64,000 bases of DNA from Ramlibacter albus. GTDB lineage: Bacteria; Pseudomonadota; Gammaproteobacteria; Burkholderiales; Burkholderiaceae_C. The notes beneath the pieces are model-generated. The model saw nothing but the letters and a program-made list of their open reading frames with translations, was not told the origin of the DNA and ran no database searches. Positions within the stretch are counted from its first letter, which is position 1, and every line of letters starts with the position of its first letter. Location of the stretch: NCBI RefSeq assembly GCF_014297445.1, contig NZ_JACORU010000002.1, forward strand, positions 310,001 through 374,000, in the 5' to 3' direction. Of this stretch, positions 48,980 through 57,505 are shown one piece after another. The position numbers were made by a program, and so were the translations under genes.

Positions 48980-51900
48980 ATGCTCACGTTGCTCGTGGCG
49001 CGCGCCCGCGCGTCCATCCGCAGTATTGCGCCTGCACTTCTCGCGGCGGCTTTCTTGATCTTTCCAGCGCAGCCCGCGCAAGCCGGCGGGCAGGTCGAAG
49101 TCCTGTCCAAGTGCCCTGCATCGTGGTGGGCCGCGTCGCAGCGCTTCACGGCCAGTTGCACGAAAGAGGCGGCGTGCACCAAGTACACCGGCACGCGCAC
49201 CTTCCAGGGCATCTACGTGTCGATGTCGGGCAACCAGTACTGTGAGTACACCGACGGGTACAGGGCGACCCTGAGCGGGCTCTACCCCGAGCCCGGCGAC
49301 TACTCCTGCCCAGCGAACGCGACCCTGAGCTTCACGTCGTGGGGCCAGTACCCGCAGTGCTTCTGCAACGACGGGTACCTCACGCAGGACGGCAAGACCT
49401 GCACGTCGCCGACGCCGCGAACGGTTGCATCCGCAGGGGGTACGACGATCCGGGCGGGAGATGGGCCAGTCGTCTTCACAGCCACGGTGATGCAGGGCAC
49501 GCCCAAGGCCGGCGTGATGGTGCTGCTGTACCCGTATGCGGGCAACTTCGGCGGGTTCGGTTTCGACGGCTCGCCATACACCGACGCGCAAGGCCAGGTG
49601 CGCATCAAGTACACGGCGGACTGGGACCTCGTGGGCGCAACACGCGACGCCACGCTTGCCATCGAGTGTGAAGGCTGCAGCAACCGCGCCATCGTCAAGA
49701 TGACGGTCATGGGGCGCCCCGCGCGGCAGGCGCAGATGTGCCACCGCACGCCTCGGCCGATCGAGCTGACGTCGGGCACCAAGCTGCTCGCCGAGGCCGA
49801 CCTGCGCGGCAACTCGGCGCATGCGATTGCGCTCACCCGCCACTACGCGAGCCGCTGGGACGAGACGCCGGCCGCGGGGCTGGGCACGAACTGGAGCCAC
49901 AGCCATGCGCACCGCATGGTGCTGGGGACGCAGTGGCGCACGGTGCTTTATGGGGACGGCACTTCTAGCCGCTTCCGCAATGCCGCAGTGCCCGCCGGTG
50001 CCGGCGCCAACTGGAGCTGCCCAGCCGGTGTCGCTTGCGATGCGCCCGCGGTGGCGTCGCAGGGCGCGGCTAACTGGCAGGCGGATGGCAATGCGGACAC
50101 GCTGGTGGAAGGCGCCGACCGCATCGTCGTCAAGCGCATGCAGGACGAAACCGTGTTCGAGTTCGACAAGGGCACGGGGCGCGTGCTGGCTGTGCGTGGC
50201 CGCGATGGGTGGGGCTACACGTACGCGTACTCCGGTGGGCTGCTTGCGCGCGTCACGAACGTGTTCGGGCGGTCGCTGGTCTTCGAGTACGACTCGGCCG
50301 CGAGACTTGTGCGCGTCAGCGGCGCCGGCGCAGCGGTAGGTTACAGCTACGACGCAAGCGGGCGGCTCGTGCGGGCGGCGTACTCGGATGGGTCAAGCCG
50401 CAGCTACCTGTACGAGGACGCGCGGTGGCCGCAAGCCGTGACGGGCCTCGTGGACCAGAACGGCCAGCGCTGGGGCAACTTTGCCTACGACGACAAGGGC
50501 CGCGCCGTGCTCAGCGAGCTTGCGGGTGGCGCGGACCGGCGCAGCGTCTCCTACGGCAATCAATCAACGGCGGTCACCGACGGACTCGGCACCACGCGCA
50601 GCTACCAGTACACGCGCTTGTTCGGTGCCACGAGCGGCCTCGCCCTCACGCAGTCGAGTGCGCCCGGCGGCGATGGCAATGGCTTCGCACAACGCACGCT
50701 CGACGCGAACGGCCTCGTCGTGGGCGAGGCGGACTTCCTGGGCGTCACTTCGCTCTTCACGTGGGATGCGGCGCGACGCTTGCCGACGTCGGAGACACGC
50801 GCGGCAAACCGTCCCGACGCGCAGACCACGAGTACCGAGTGGCACCCCACGATGCGCCTGCCGGTGCGCGTGACGCAAGCGGGGCGCGTCACCGAGCTCA
50901 CCTACGACAGCTTCGGCAACGTGCTCACGCAGACTGTCACCGACACGGCCACGGGCGAGTCGCGCACGTGGGGATGGGCCTACGGCGCGAACAACCTGCC
51001 GGCGACGGCGACGGACCCGAAAGGAGGCGTTTGGACGTTCTCCTATGACAGCTTCGGCAACCGCACGGGCCTGCGCGATCCCCTGGGACAGGTGACAAGC
51101 TGGACCTATGACGATGCAGACCGCGTCATCAGCCAGACTGATCCGACGGGCCTGGTGACGCGCTACGCCTACGACTTGCTCGGGCGCGTGGTTACGCAAG
51201 AGCGTAGCGGCGAGGTCACTCGCTTCGCGTACACGCTTGCCGGGCAGCTCGCGAGCGCGACGCTGCCCAACGGATACACCGTGACGTACACCTACGACGC
51301 GGCCCAGCGCTTGATCGGCGTCGTGGACAGCAATGGCGCCGTCATCGCGTACACGCTCGACCGAGAAGGCAATCGCGTGCGCCAGGAGGTGAAGGATGCG
51401 GGGGGCAATATCGCGCAGGCCACCAGCATCGTCATCAATGCGCTGAACCAGGTGGCGCAGCTGCAGGGTGGCAGTGGCCAGGCTACGCAGTTCGGCTACG
51501 ACGCTAACGGCGAGCTGGTGGCCGAGACCGATCCGTTGAACCAGACGACCACGCAGTCTCTTGATGCCTTGCACCGCCCGACCGTGACAACTCTCGCGGA
51601 CAACGCCACGGTTCGCCAAGCCTGGAACGCGTTGGACCAGCTCACGCAAGTCGTGGATCCGAAGGGCGTTGCCACGGGCTACGCGGTGAACGCCTTCGGC
51701 GAAGTGATGCGTGAGAGCAGCCCGGACATCGGCAGCATCACGTACACCCGCAATGCGAACGGCGAGGTCACGCAGGCCACCGATGCAAAGGGCCAGGCTA
51801 CGCGCACCGAGCGCGATACGCTTGGCCGCGCCACGGCGGTCCGTTACGCGGCCGGCACGACGACGACGTTCTCCTACGACGCCGGCGGGCGCATCGCAAA

Positions 51901-53845
51901 GGCCGAGGACAAGTCCGGCAGCACGACTTTCACGCGCGACCTGCTGGGCAAGCCGCTGACGGTCGCCATCACGGCCAACGACAATCCGGCCAACCCCAGC
52001 CGCTTCCAGGTCGGTTACTCGTACACGAGCGGCGACCTCACCAGCGTTTCCTACCCGAGTGGCCTCAAGGTGGTCTACCGCCGCACGGGCGGCCGCATCA
52101 CGGGCATCGACGTATTGGAGCCCGGCAAGAACAAGACGCCGGTCGCGTTCATCACGAACCTTACGCACACGGCCTTGGCGCAGCCTCGCAGCTGGACGTG
52201 GAGCAACGGCGACACGGCTGCTCGCACGTTCAACAGCGACGGGCGCATGACCTCGAACGAGTTCGCCCGGTATACGTGGGACGCCGCAGGCCGCATGACC
52301 GGCATCGTGCAGGACCTGTGGGCCACGCGCACGGTGGTGAGCGGCACGACGACGGTGGCCGAACTGTACAAGGCGCCGATCACGTGGACCGCTGGCTACG
52401 ACAAGCGCAACCGGCTAATCAGCCTGGAGAGGCAAGGCGCCCGGAGCGTGTACACCTATGACGCGAACTCGAACCGGCTCACCGCGATCGAGACGCAAGG
52501 CAGCGACGTGGACCTCGAAGGCAGCTTCGACCGCGCGGGCCTCGCCCAATCCGCGGACACTTCCCTGAAGATCGCAGACGACAGCAACCGCCTGCTCGGC
52601 TTCACACAGACGCTCACACGCACGCTGAACGGCCAGCCGGTGTCCAGCACCAGCAGCACCGTCACATACGGGATCGACGCGAATGGTTCGATGACCAGCG
52701 ACGGCCTTCGCAAGTTCATCTACGACGATACCGGCCGCATCTCGCGCGTCGAGATCATCAAGGACGGTGAGGCCGCGGCCATCCGCTACCTGCACAACTG
52801 GCGCGGCCAGCGCGTGTTCAAGAGCGAGCCCGAAGTCGCACAGACGCTGCCGAGCGAGACCGAGCTCGGCAACTCCTTCGTCAACTGGCTGCGCAAGAAC
52901 TTCGGCTGGATCTTCGCGAAGGGGAACGGCGCGAACACCAGCATCGGCACCGCGTTCGTGTACGGCGACGGTGAACTCCCGAGCTGGGCGATGCTTGGTG
53001 AGTACGGCAACGGTTCCGCTGCCGGGCGCGGATCGTCCGAGTACATCTGGCTGCCTACTGCGGACGGCAGCGCGATCCTCGTCGGGATGTACCGGAACGG
53101 CAAGCTCTATGCGATCCATACGGACCACCTCGGCACCCCGCTCCTGATCACTGACAGCAGTAAGCAAGTCGTGTGGCAATGGGCTTACAGCGCGTTCGGA
53201 GCAAACCTGCCTAGTGGCGTCTTGGCGACCTCCACCGCCGGATTGCTCTCCGTCACTGAACCTGAAGTCGTCGTCAATCATCGCCATTCAGGCCAGTACT
53301 ACGATTTCGAGACTACCCTGATCCAGAACGGGCTCCGAACCTACGATCCACGCATACGGATTGGCTATCTTCAGCCTGACCCCACCGGCCTCTTCAGCGG
53401 CAGAAACCGGTTCATCTACGCAGATGTCGACCCGCTGCGGCACATCGATCCGGAGGGCAACGTCGCCATCGTGCCATTCATGATGTGGGCCGCAATCGGT
53501 GGTGCCGCAACTTGGGCGGTATGGACGTCAACCCCGTCTGGGCAGCAGGCCGCACAGCATATGGCGAGTGCCGCCGGGCAAGCCATCGACAAGATCTGCA
53601 AGCCGAGCATTCCGGACGCCGAACCCGGTGATCTTTGTCAGCAACTCGCTCTGGCTGAAGCGAAGGCTGGTGCCGGTGAAGTCATCCCAATCCAACTGGG
53701 CGACGAGCCCCGACTCGTAGCACACTACGGTAAGGGCCCTTGGGTCAAGAAGCAGCATCGTCACTTTTGTCATCGTACTGGCAGGATGCTGACGATTCAC
53801 TACTTCTCCAACGGGAAGCTCAATGTCGAACTGAAATTCGTGTGA
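48980..53845 (+). CDS. Secreted RHS/YD-repeat polymorphic toxin protein
   Basis: A 1621-aa protein. A Sec-type signal peptide covers residues 1-35 (hydrophobic LLAAAFLIFPAQPAQA). A Cys-rich stretch (about 40-145) and an Ig-like strand domain (about 150-245) follow. Next is the DUF6531-type start (TSGTKLLAEADLRGNSAHAI) and many YD repeats (about 400-1250, e.g. YTYDAAQRLIGVVDSNG). The RHS core (about 1375-1493) contains HTDHLGTPLLITD, GQYYDFET and LQPDPTGLFSG, and ends in the conserved DPEG. The last 128 residues (1494-1621) are non-repetitive and should be the released toxin: hydrophobic FMMWAAIGGAATWAVW, then AHYGKGPWVKKQHRHFCHR and IHYFSNGKLNVELKFV. The toxin activity is unassigned; a nuclease is plausible. 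No PAAR domain. Confidence 0.9.
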   Translation: MLTLLVARARASIRSIAPALLAAAFLIFPAQPAQAGGQVEVLSKCPASWWAASQRFTASCTKEAACTKYTGTRTFQGIYVSMSGNQYCEYTDGYRATLSGLYPEPGDYSCPANATLSFTSWGQYPQCFCNDGYLTQDGKTCTSPTPRTVASAGGTTIRAGDGPVVFTATVMQGTPKAGVMVLLYPYAGNFGGFGFDGSPYTDAQGQVRIKYTADWDLVGATRDATLAIECEGCSNRAIVKMTVMGRPARQAQMCHRTPRPIELTSGTKLLAEADLRGNSAHAIALTRHYASRWDETPAAGLGTNWSHSHAHRMVLGTQWRTVLYGDGTSSRFRNAAVPAGAGANWSCPAGVACDAPAVASQGAANWQADGNADTLVEGADRIVVKRMQDETVFEFDKGTGRVLAVRGRDGWGYTYAYSGGLLARVTNVFGRSLVFEYDSAARLVRVSGAGAAVGYSYDASGRLVRAAYSDGSSRSYLYEDARWPQAVTGLVDQNGQRWGNFAYDDKGRAVLSELAGGADRRSVSYGNQSTAVTDGLGTTRSYQYTRLFGATSGLALTQSSAPGGDGNGFAQRTLDANGLVVGEADFLGVTSLFTWDAARRLPTSETRAANRPDAQTTSTEWHPTMRLPVRVTQAGRVTELTYDSFGNVLTQTVTDTATGESRTWGWAYGANNLPATATDPKGGVWTFSYDSFGNRTGLRDPLGQVTSWTYDDADRVISQTDPTGLVTRYAYDLLGRVVTQERSGEVTRFAYTLAGQLASATLPNGYTVTYTYDAAQRLIGVVDSNGAVIAYTLDREGNRVRQEVKDAGGNIAQATSIVINALNQVAQLQGGSGQATQFGYDANGELVAETDPLNQTTTQSLDALHRPTVTTLADNATVRQAWNALDQLTQVVDPKGVATGYAVNAFGEVMRESSPDIGSITYTRNANGEVTQATDAKGQATRTERDTLGRATAVRYAAGTTTTFSYDAGGRIAKAEDKSGSTTFTRDLLGKPLTVAITANDNPANPSRFQVGYSYTSGDLTSVSYPSGLKVVYRRTGGRITGIDVLEPGKNKTPVAFITNLTHTALAQPRSWTWSNGDTAARTFNSDGRMTSNEFARYTWDAAGRMTGIVQDLWATRTVVSGTTTVAELYKAPITWTAGYDKRNRLISLERQGARSVYTYDANSNRLTAIETQGSDVDLEGSFDRAGLAQSADTSLKIADDSNRLLGFTQTLTRTLNGQPVSSTSSTVTYGIDANGSMTSDGLRKFIYDDTGRISRVEIIKDGEAAAIRYLHNWRGQRVFKSEPEVAQTLPSETELGNSFVNWLRKNFGWIFAKGNGANTSIGTAFVYGDGELPSWAMLGEYGNGSAAGRGSSEYIWLPTADGSAILVGMYRNGKLYAIHTDHLGTPLLITDSSKQVVWQWAYSAFGANLPSGVLATSTAGLLSVTEPEVVVNHRHSGQYYDFETTLIQNGLRTYDPRIRIGYLQPDPTGLFSGRNRFIYADVDPLRHIDPEGNVAIVPFMMWAAIGGAATWAVWTSTPSGQQAAQHMASAAGQAIDKICKPSIPDAEPGDLCQQLALAEAKAGAGEVIPIQLGDEPRLVAHYGKGPWVKKQHRHFCHRTGRMLTIHYFSNGKLNVELKFV

Positions 53846-53847
53846 AC

Positions 53848-54291
53848 ATGTCGAACACCCTTACGCTTTCGCTGCGCAAGCTGGACGAGTCCACGACAAG
53901 GATGGAAGTGTCTTTGGCCGCGGGCGGTTTTGCAGGCCGTGCAAGCTGCTTTGTCGATCCTGCGTCGCTTAGCAACGCAGCAAACGAGTTTGCAGCGTTC
54001 CCCCTCAGGGTTGACGGCCCTGCAGTCTTCGAGTCCGGATACCTCAGCGACGACATGGCTGCGTTCAAACAAGTTCATGTCGAGATATCAGCTCGGCCGC
54101 TCAATACCCTTGGCATTGTGGGCTTGAGAGTCGTGCTCGCGCTTCCTGTCGACGCGGGGATCCAAGGTCTTCAGGCAAAGCTGGATTGCGTCGTCCCCAC
54201 TACTTATCAGCGCTTGCAGGAGTTGTCGAATGCTCTTGCTACGATGGTCGCCGATCCGGACGGTCAACCTCACATTTTGAATCTTGACTGA
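53848..54291 (+). CDS. Probable immunity protein for the RHS toxin
   Basis: A 147-aa protein beginning 2 nt after the RHS stop, the standard place for a cognate immunity gene. It is predicted to be a soluble alpha/beta protein with no signal peptide or membrane segment: LSLRKLDESTTRMEVSLAAGG, CFVDPASLSNAANEFAAFPL, FKQVHVEISARPLNTLG. I recognise no family. GC is lower than in surrounding core genes, as is the toxin tip itself. The role rests on position. Confidence 0.6.
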   Translation: MSNTLTLSLRKLDESTTRMEVSLAAGGFAGRASCFVDPASLSNAANEFAAFPLRVDGPAVFESGYLSDDMAAFKQVHVEISARPLNTLGIVGLRVVLALPVDAGIQGLQAKLDCVVPTTYQRLQELSNALATMVADPDGQPHILNLD

Positions 54292-54362
54292 ACAACGCCC
54301 AGCGCGATGGGGTTTGACGGTCTTGGCTGAACTGCGACTGCCGCGCAAGCAGTGCCAGCGAG

Positions 54363-55001
54363 ATGCACCAATTTGACGCGGCCAGATTGGTGTTGACGCT
54401 TGGAGGATACGAACCCCGAGCAAGGCTTTACTTCGCTCTGGCTGCTGCCACGCGCCAACTCTTCAACTTCGAGACTTTCACTCGACGCACGGATGGACAG
54501 ATCGATCGCCGCCTGCGCGTGGTCGCTAATCGCGCGTGGGCTTTCCTTATTCAGGGGCGCGATTCGCCGTGGGGCACACAGTTGGACGAAGCAATGAGTT
54601 GCTTGCCAGATGAAGGAGTCGAGTTACCGGTCCTCCGCGCCCTCGCCGAAGACGCCGCGTCCTCCGTCGCGTACGCAGTGAGGACCCTCACAACAGCCGA
54701 GCCCCAGGAAGCGGCATGGGCGGCGAGATGCGCTTACGAAGCTGCCGACCAGGCAGCAATCATTGAACTCGGCATAACCGTCGGGAGTAAAGATGCGGAA
54801 GCCAGAATACTCGCCCATCGTTGGGTCCAGCGCGAACTCGCGAGGCAGGAACACGATCTTCGCAACCTGACTCACGAACAATCGAGTCCTCAGCTTTATT
54901 CGAAAGTCCTGGATCAAGCGCTCACCGAGCCACTGCTGGAAGAGTCGGAGTTGCTCTTACTCAGTTGTTGGACGGGCACATCCCGCATGGATGAACAATG
55001 A
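54363..55001 (+). CDS. Hypothetical protein, DUF416-like (possible orphan immunity)
   Basis: A 212-aa all-helical protein. The beginning (RLVLTLGGYEPRARLYFALAA, then NFETFTRR) and the EAAWAARCAYEAADQAAI stretch recall DUF416/YjaG proteins, which turn up as immunity genes behind polymorphic toxins, but similarity is weak. No signal peptide. It is 71 nt after the probable immunity gene and overlaps the next gene by 4 nt. Lower GC than the core genome. Confidence 0.45.
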   Translation: MHQFDAARLVLTLGGYEPRARLYFALAAATRQLFNFETFTRRTDGQIDRRLRVVANRAWAFLIQGRDSPWGTQLDEAMSCLPDEGVELPVLRALAEDAASSVAYAVRTLTTAEPQEAAWAARCAYEAADQAAIIELGITVGSKDAEARILAHRWVQRELARQEHDLRNLTHEQSSPQLYSKVLDQALTEPLLEESELLLLSCWTGTSRMDEQ

Positions 55002-56329
55002 GTGAGCGGCTTACCTTCCTTTGCCACACCTTCGACACGATTCCGGCTCACGAAAGAATGAACTGGATGACTGCCATGTTGCAGGCCGGATTTCGAATCG
55101 ACACCGAGCCGATCGAAGTCATCGAGATCGACATGGCAACGGGGGAGGCCGCATCGCGTAATTGGGTTTCGCTTGAAACGTGGACCGCGAGGCCTATGAC
55201 ATCTGTAGTCGCCTACTTTCCCTTGACCGAATTATCCGGCGAGCGGCTCTCGGCGGCGTTGGAATACTTTTCAGGTGCAACGCTAACCTCGATCTCCGTC
55301 CCGAGCACTCTGGCAGGCGCAGACCCGGACTGGGCGCGGCAACGTTTGACCGCGATGGCAGCCGTCGCATCGCAGACCTGCGAGGAGGCAGTGCTTGCGT
55401 GTGGCGTTGAACTGGATTTCGCCGGCATCGAGAAGGCAAAGAGCGAGCTTGACGTCGAGTCGGCTTGGCGTGCGGACAAACGGACGGAATTCACGATCCG
55501 CGTCAACGGGCGCCGGAATGCCGACCCTACCCCCAGCTTTCCCACCCAAGAACGCGTCAGGCAGCTCACATCGATTCAGTTCGACAACTTTGCACTCGAC
55601 TTCAAAGTAGATGTCGGTCAGTCTCTTGAGTTGAGTGACAGCTTTCCGGCCGCTGGCCCCGACTTCGTGTTCGTCGTCGCTGAGGTTTGGCTTGAAACGC
55701 CGCAAATTCGCGCCCTCTTGCGCGACGCGCGGCACCCTGGCAACCTGATCGAGGAACTACGCGTCCTTGGCAAGCACCTGTCTCGACCCAAGGCGCTGAA
55801 AACCGATGAACATGGTGTCCGGCCTGGCGCTTGGTGGGCGTGGATGCGGCACTATTGGGGCAAGGTGGACGCAGAAGCCGCCAACGCCGACGATGAAGTG
55901 GCGTATCGGTTGCTAGCGGACCACTTGATCCTTGACAGTCGGGAAGGCCAAGCAGCTTGCTACGTGAGCGACGGTGTCTCCTACATCGAAGCAGCGACGC
56001 TCACTCAAAACGAAGCCGACGAAGTTACTCGCTTTTCACCCTACGACCGATCCCTGATCGAGGCGCAAGAATCGGCCCTTCGCAATCGCCTCGGTACAGC
56101 GATGTTGACGCTCCTGAGGTTGCAGCGAGAGCGGGAGTCCTCCTCGAGCGGGACTGTCGCGCGCGAGCCAGGGATCAATTACGGTGCCGCAGCGATCCTT
56201 CGCAATGCATTGATCAGCCTCGGGGTCGAACTCTCACAGGCCGACGACATATTCATTGAGCAGTTCTTCGCAGAAGACATGGACTTCGAAGCGCTTGCTC
56301 ATCACTTCGGTTGGAAAGTTGGAATGTGA
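54998..56329 (+). CDS. Hypothetical protein of the RHS-linked cassette
   Basis: A 443-aa protein with no family I recognise. It looks soluble, with mixed alpha/beta composition, no signal peptide and no membrane segments. Landmarks are CHTFDTIPAHERMNWMTAMLQAGF at the start, VVAYFPLTELSGERLSAALEYF, WWAWMRHYWGKVDAEA in the middle, and EQFFAEDMDFEALAHHFGWKV at the end. Its ATG overlaps the preceding stop. The lower GC is shared with its two upstream neighbours. It ends 29 nt before the convergent tssA stop. Confidence 0.55.
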   Translation: MSERLTFLCHTFDTIPAHERMNWMTAMLQAGFRIDTEPIEVIEIDMATGEAASRNWVSLETWTARPMTSVVAYFPLTELSGERLSAALEYFSGATLTSISVPSTLAGADPDWARQRLTAMAAVASQTCEEAVLACGVELDFAGIEKAKSELDVESAWRADKRTEFTIRVNGRRNADPTPSFPTQERVRQLTSIQFDNFALDFKVDVGQSLELSDSFPAAGPDFVFVVAEVWLETPQIRALLRDARHPGNLIEELRVLGKHLSRPKALKTDEHGVRPGAWWAWMRHYWGKVDAEAANADDEVAYRLLADHLILDSREGQAACYVSDGVSYIEAATLTQNEADEVTRFSPYDRSLIEAQESALRNRLGTAMLTLLRLQRERESSSSGTVAREPGINYGAAAILRNALISLGVELSQADDIFIEQFFAEDMDFEALAHHFGWKVGM

Positions 56330-56357
56330 ACTGACGCCTCTTCCAGATGAAGCTCTC

Positions 56358-57470
56358 CTACCGCTTCAACCCCAGCAACGTACTCATCCGGTTGAGGTCC
56401 CCCTCCTCCCGCATGATCTCCTCCATCAGCTCCGGCAGGGGCAGCTTGCCCCAGTTCACCGCGCGCCGGATCAGATAGGGCGTGGGGCTGTGCGGCTCCG
56501 TCTTCTCCAGGAAGTCCGCCAGCTTCTCCAGCGCCTGGTAGGCCTCGTCGCGCGTGCGCACGCCGTTGAAGCGGATCGGCGCGGCGGCCTGGGGGATGCC
56601 GCCGGCGGGCAAGCCGGCGTCGGCGGGCGCTTCGCCCGGGGTGGCTTCGTCTTCCATCATCGCCTCCGCGGGCTCGGGCTCCGGCTGGGCGGCGGCGGGC
56701 AGGAACTGCCCCAGCACGCGCTCCAGCGCTTCCAGCGTGTTCTTCAGTTTGTGCAGGTTGGGCGCGTCGACGCCCATGTGGCCGTCCAGCAGCTTGTCCA
56801 GCGCGTCGATGTGGCCGATGGATTCGCGCACCGACGCGAGCTGCTGCGCATGCACCCCGCTCTTGTCGCCGCGCGCCTTGGCCAGCACTTCCGGGCGGGT
56901 CACCGGCGCATCGTCGTCCTTGCCGGCCGGCTGCGCCGCGGCCTCGCCACTGAGCTCCTGCTGCGTCAGCTTGTCCCATTCGGCAAACGTGATGCGCGGC
57001 GGCTTGCGCATGCCCATGTTCACCAGCACCACGTGCACGCGCAGCGTGCCGGGCATGGACTCGTTCAGCCACTGCAGGGGCGCGACACGCGCGTCGCTGT
57101 CGCCGTCCTCGTCGATGCGCGGGTGCACGCCCTGCCAGTACTGCGCCACCAGCTCGCGCACGAGGCACAGGCCCTTCTCCAGGCCGCCCAGGCCCTTCTG
57201 CCGCGTCCACGCCTCGGTGAGCCACGCGGCCACCTGCAGGTCCTTGGACTGCTTCGAGAGGATGTGGGTGCAGCGGTCGACGATCAGCGCCCAGTCGGCC
57301 TTCTTCAGCGGCCGCTCCCACTGGCGCATGGGCAGGCTGGGGTCGTCCTCCTCGCGCGCGAGGCGGATCTCGGTGAAGACCGGCTCGAACCGCATCGAGG
57401 GGCCGCAGGGGTCGTCCCCCGGTAAGGCGGCGAGCAGCGGGCCGAGTTCGGCCTGGACGTCAACTGGCAT
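56358..57470 (-). CDS. tssA: Type VI secretion system protein TssA
   Basis: A 370-aa cytosolic cap protein that helps prime tail-tube assembly. The ImpA_N domain is clear in the first 130 residues (GDDPCGPSMRFEPVFTEIRL, then WALIVDRCTHILSKQSKDL and LTEAWTRQKGLGGLEKGL). A long Ala/Glu/Pro linker (about 265-300) and a short C-terminal region (RTRDEAYQALEKLADFLEKTEPHSPTPYL) follow, the same arrangement as short-class TssA. It is 35 bp after tssM, with its own -10-like hexamer. It ends convergent with the RHS-linked cassette. Confidence 0.92.
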   Translation of the reverse strand: MPVDVQAELGPLLAALPGDDPCGPSMRFEPVFTEIRLAREEDDPSLPMRQWERPLKKADWALIVDRCTHILSKQSKDLQVAAWLTEAWTRQKGLGGLEKGLCLVRELVAQYWQGVHPRIDEDGDSDARVAPLQWLNESMPGTLRVHVVLVNMGMRKPPRITFAEWDKLTQQELSGEAAAQPAGKDDDAPVTRPEVLAKARGDKSGVHAQQLASVRESIGHIDALDKLLDGHMGVDAPNLHKLKNTLEALERVLGQFLPAAAQPEPEPAEAMMEDEATPGEAPADAGLPAGGIPQAAAPIRFNGVRTRDEAYQALEKLADFLEKTEPHSPTPYLIRRAVNWGKLPLPELMEEIMREEGDLNRMSTLLGLKR

Positions 57471-57482
57471 GGCCCGATCCTA
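57471..57482 (-). promoter_or_regulatory. Candidate leaderless promoter (-10) of tssA
   Basis: TAGGAT on the minus strand (57482-57477) ends 6 nt before the tssA ATG. It lies in the 35-bp gap after tssM, so tssA may be transcribed separately as well as by read-through. The -35 is not evident. Confidence 0.35.
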
Positions 57483-57505
57483 ACCGCGCGGCGGCAGGGG
57501 CTCCA

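Noticed and set aside
49860..53400. YD repeats in the RHS gene as a DNA repeat array
   Set aside because: The periodicity is at protein level with divergent DNA; it is part of the RHS coding region, not a separate repeat element or CRISPR.
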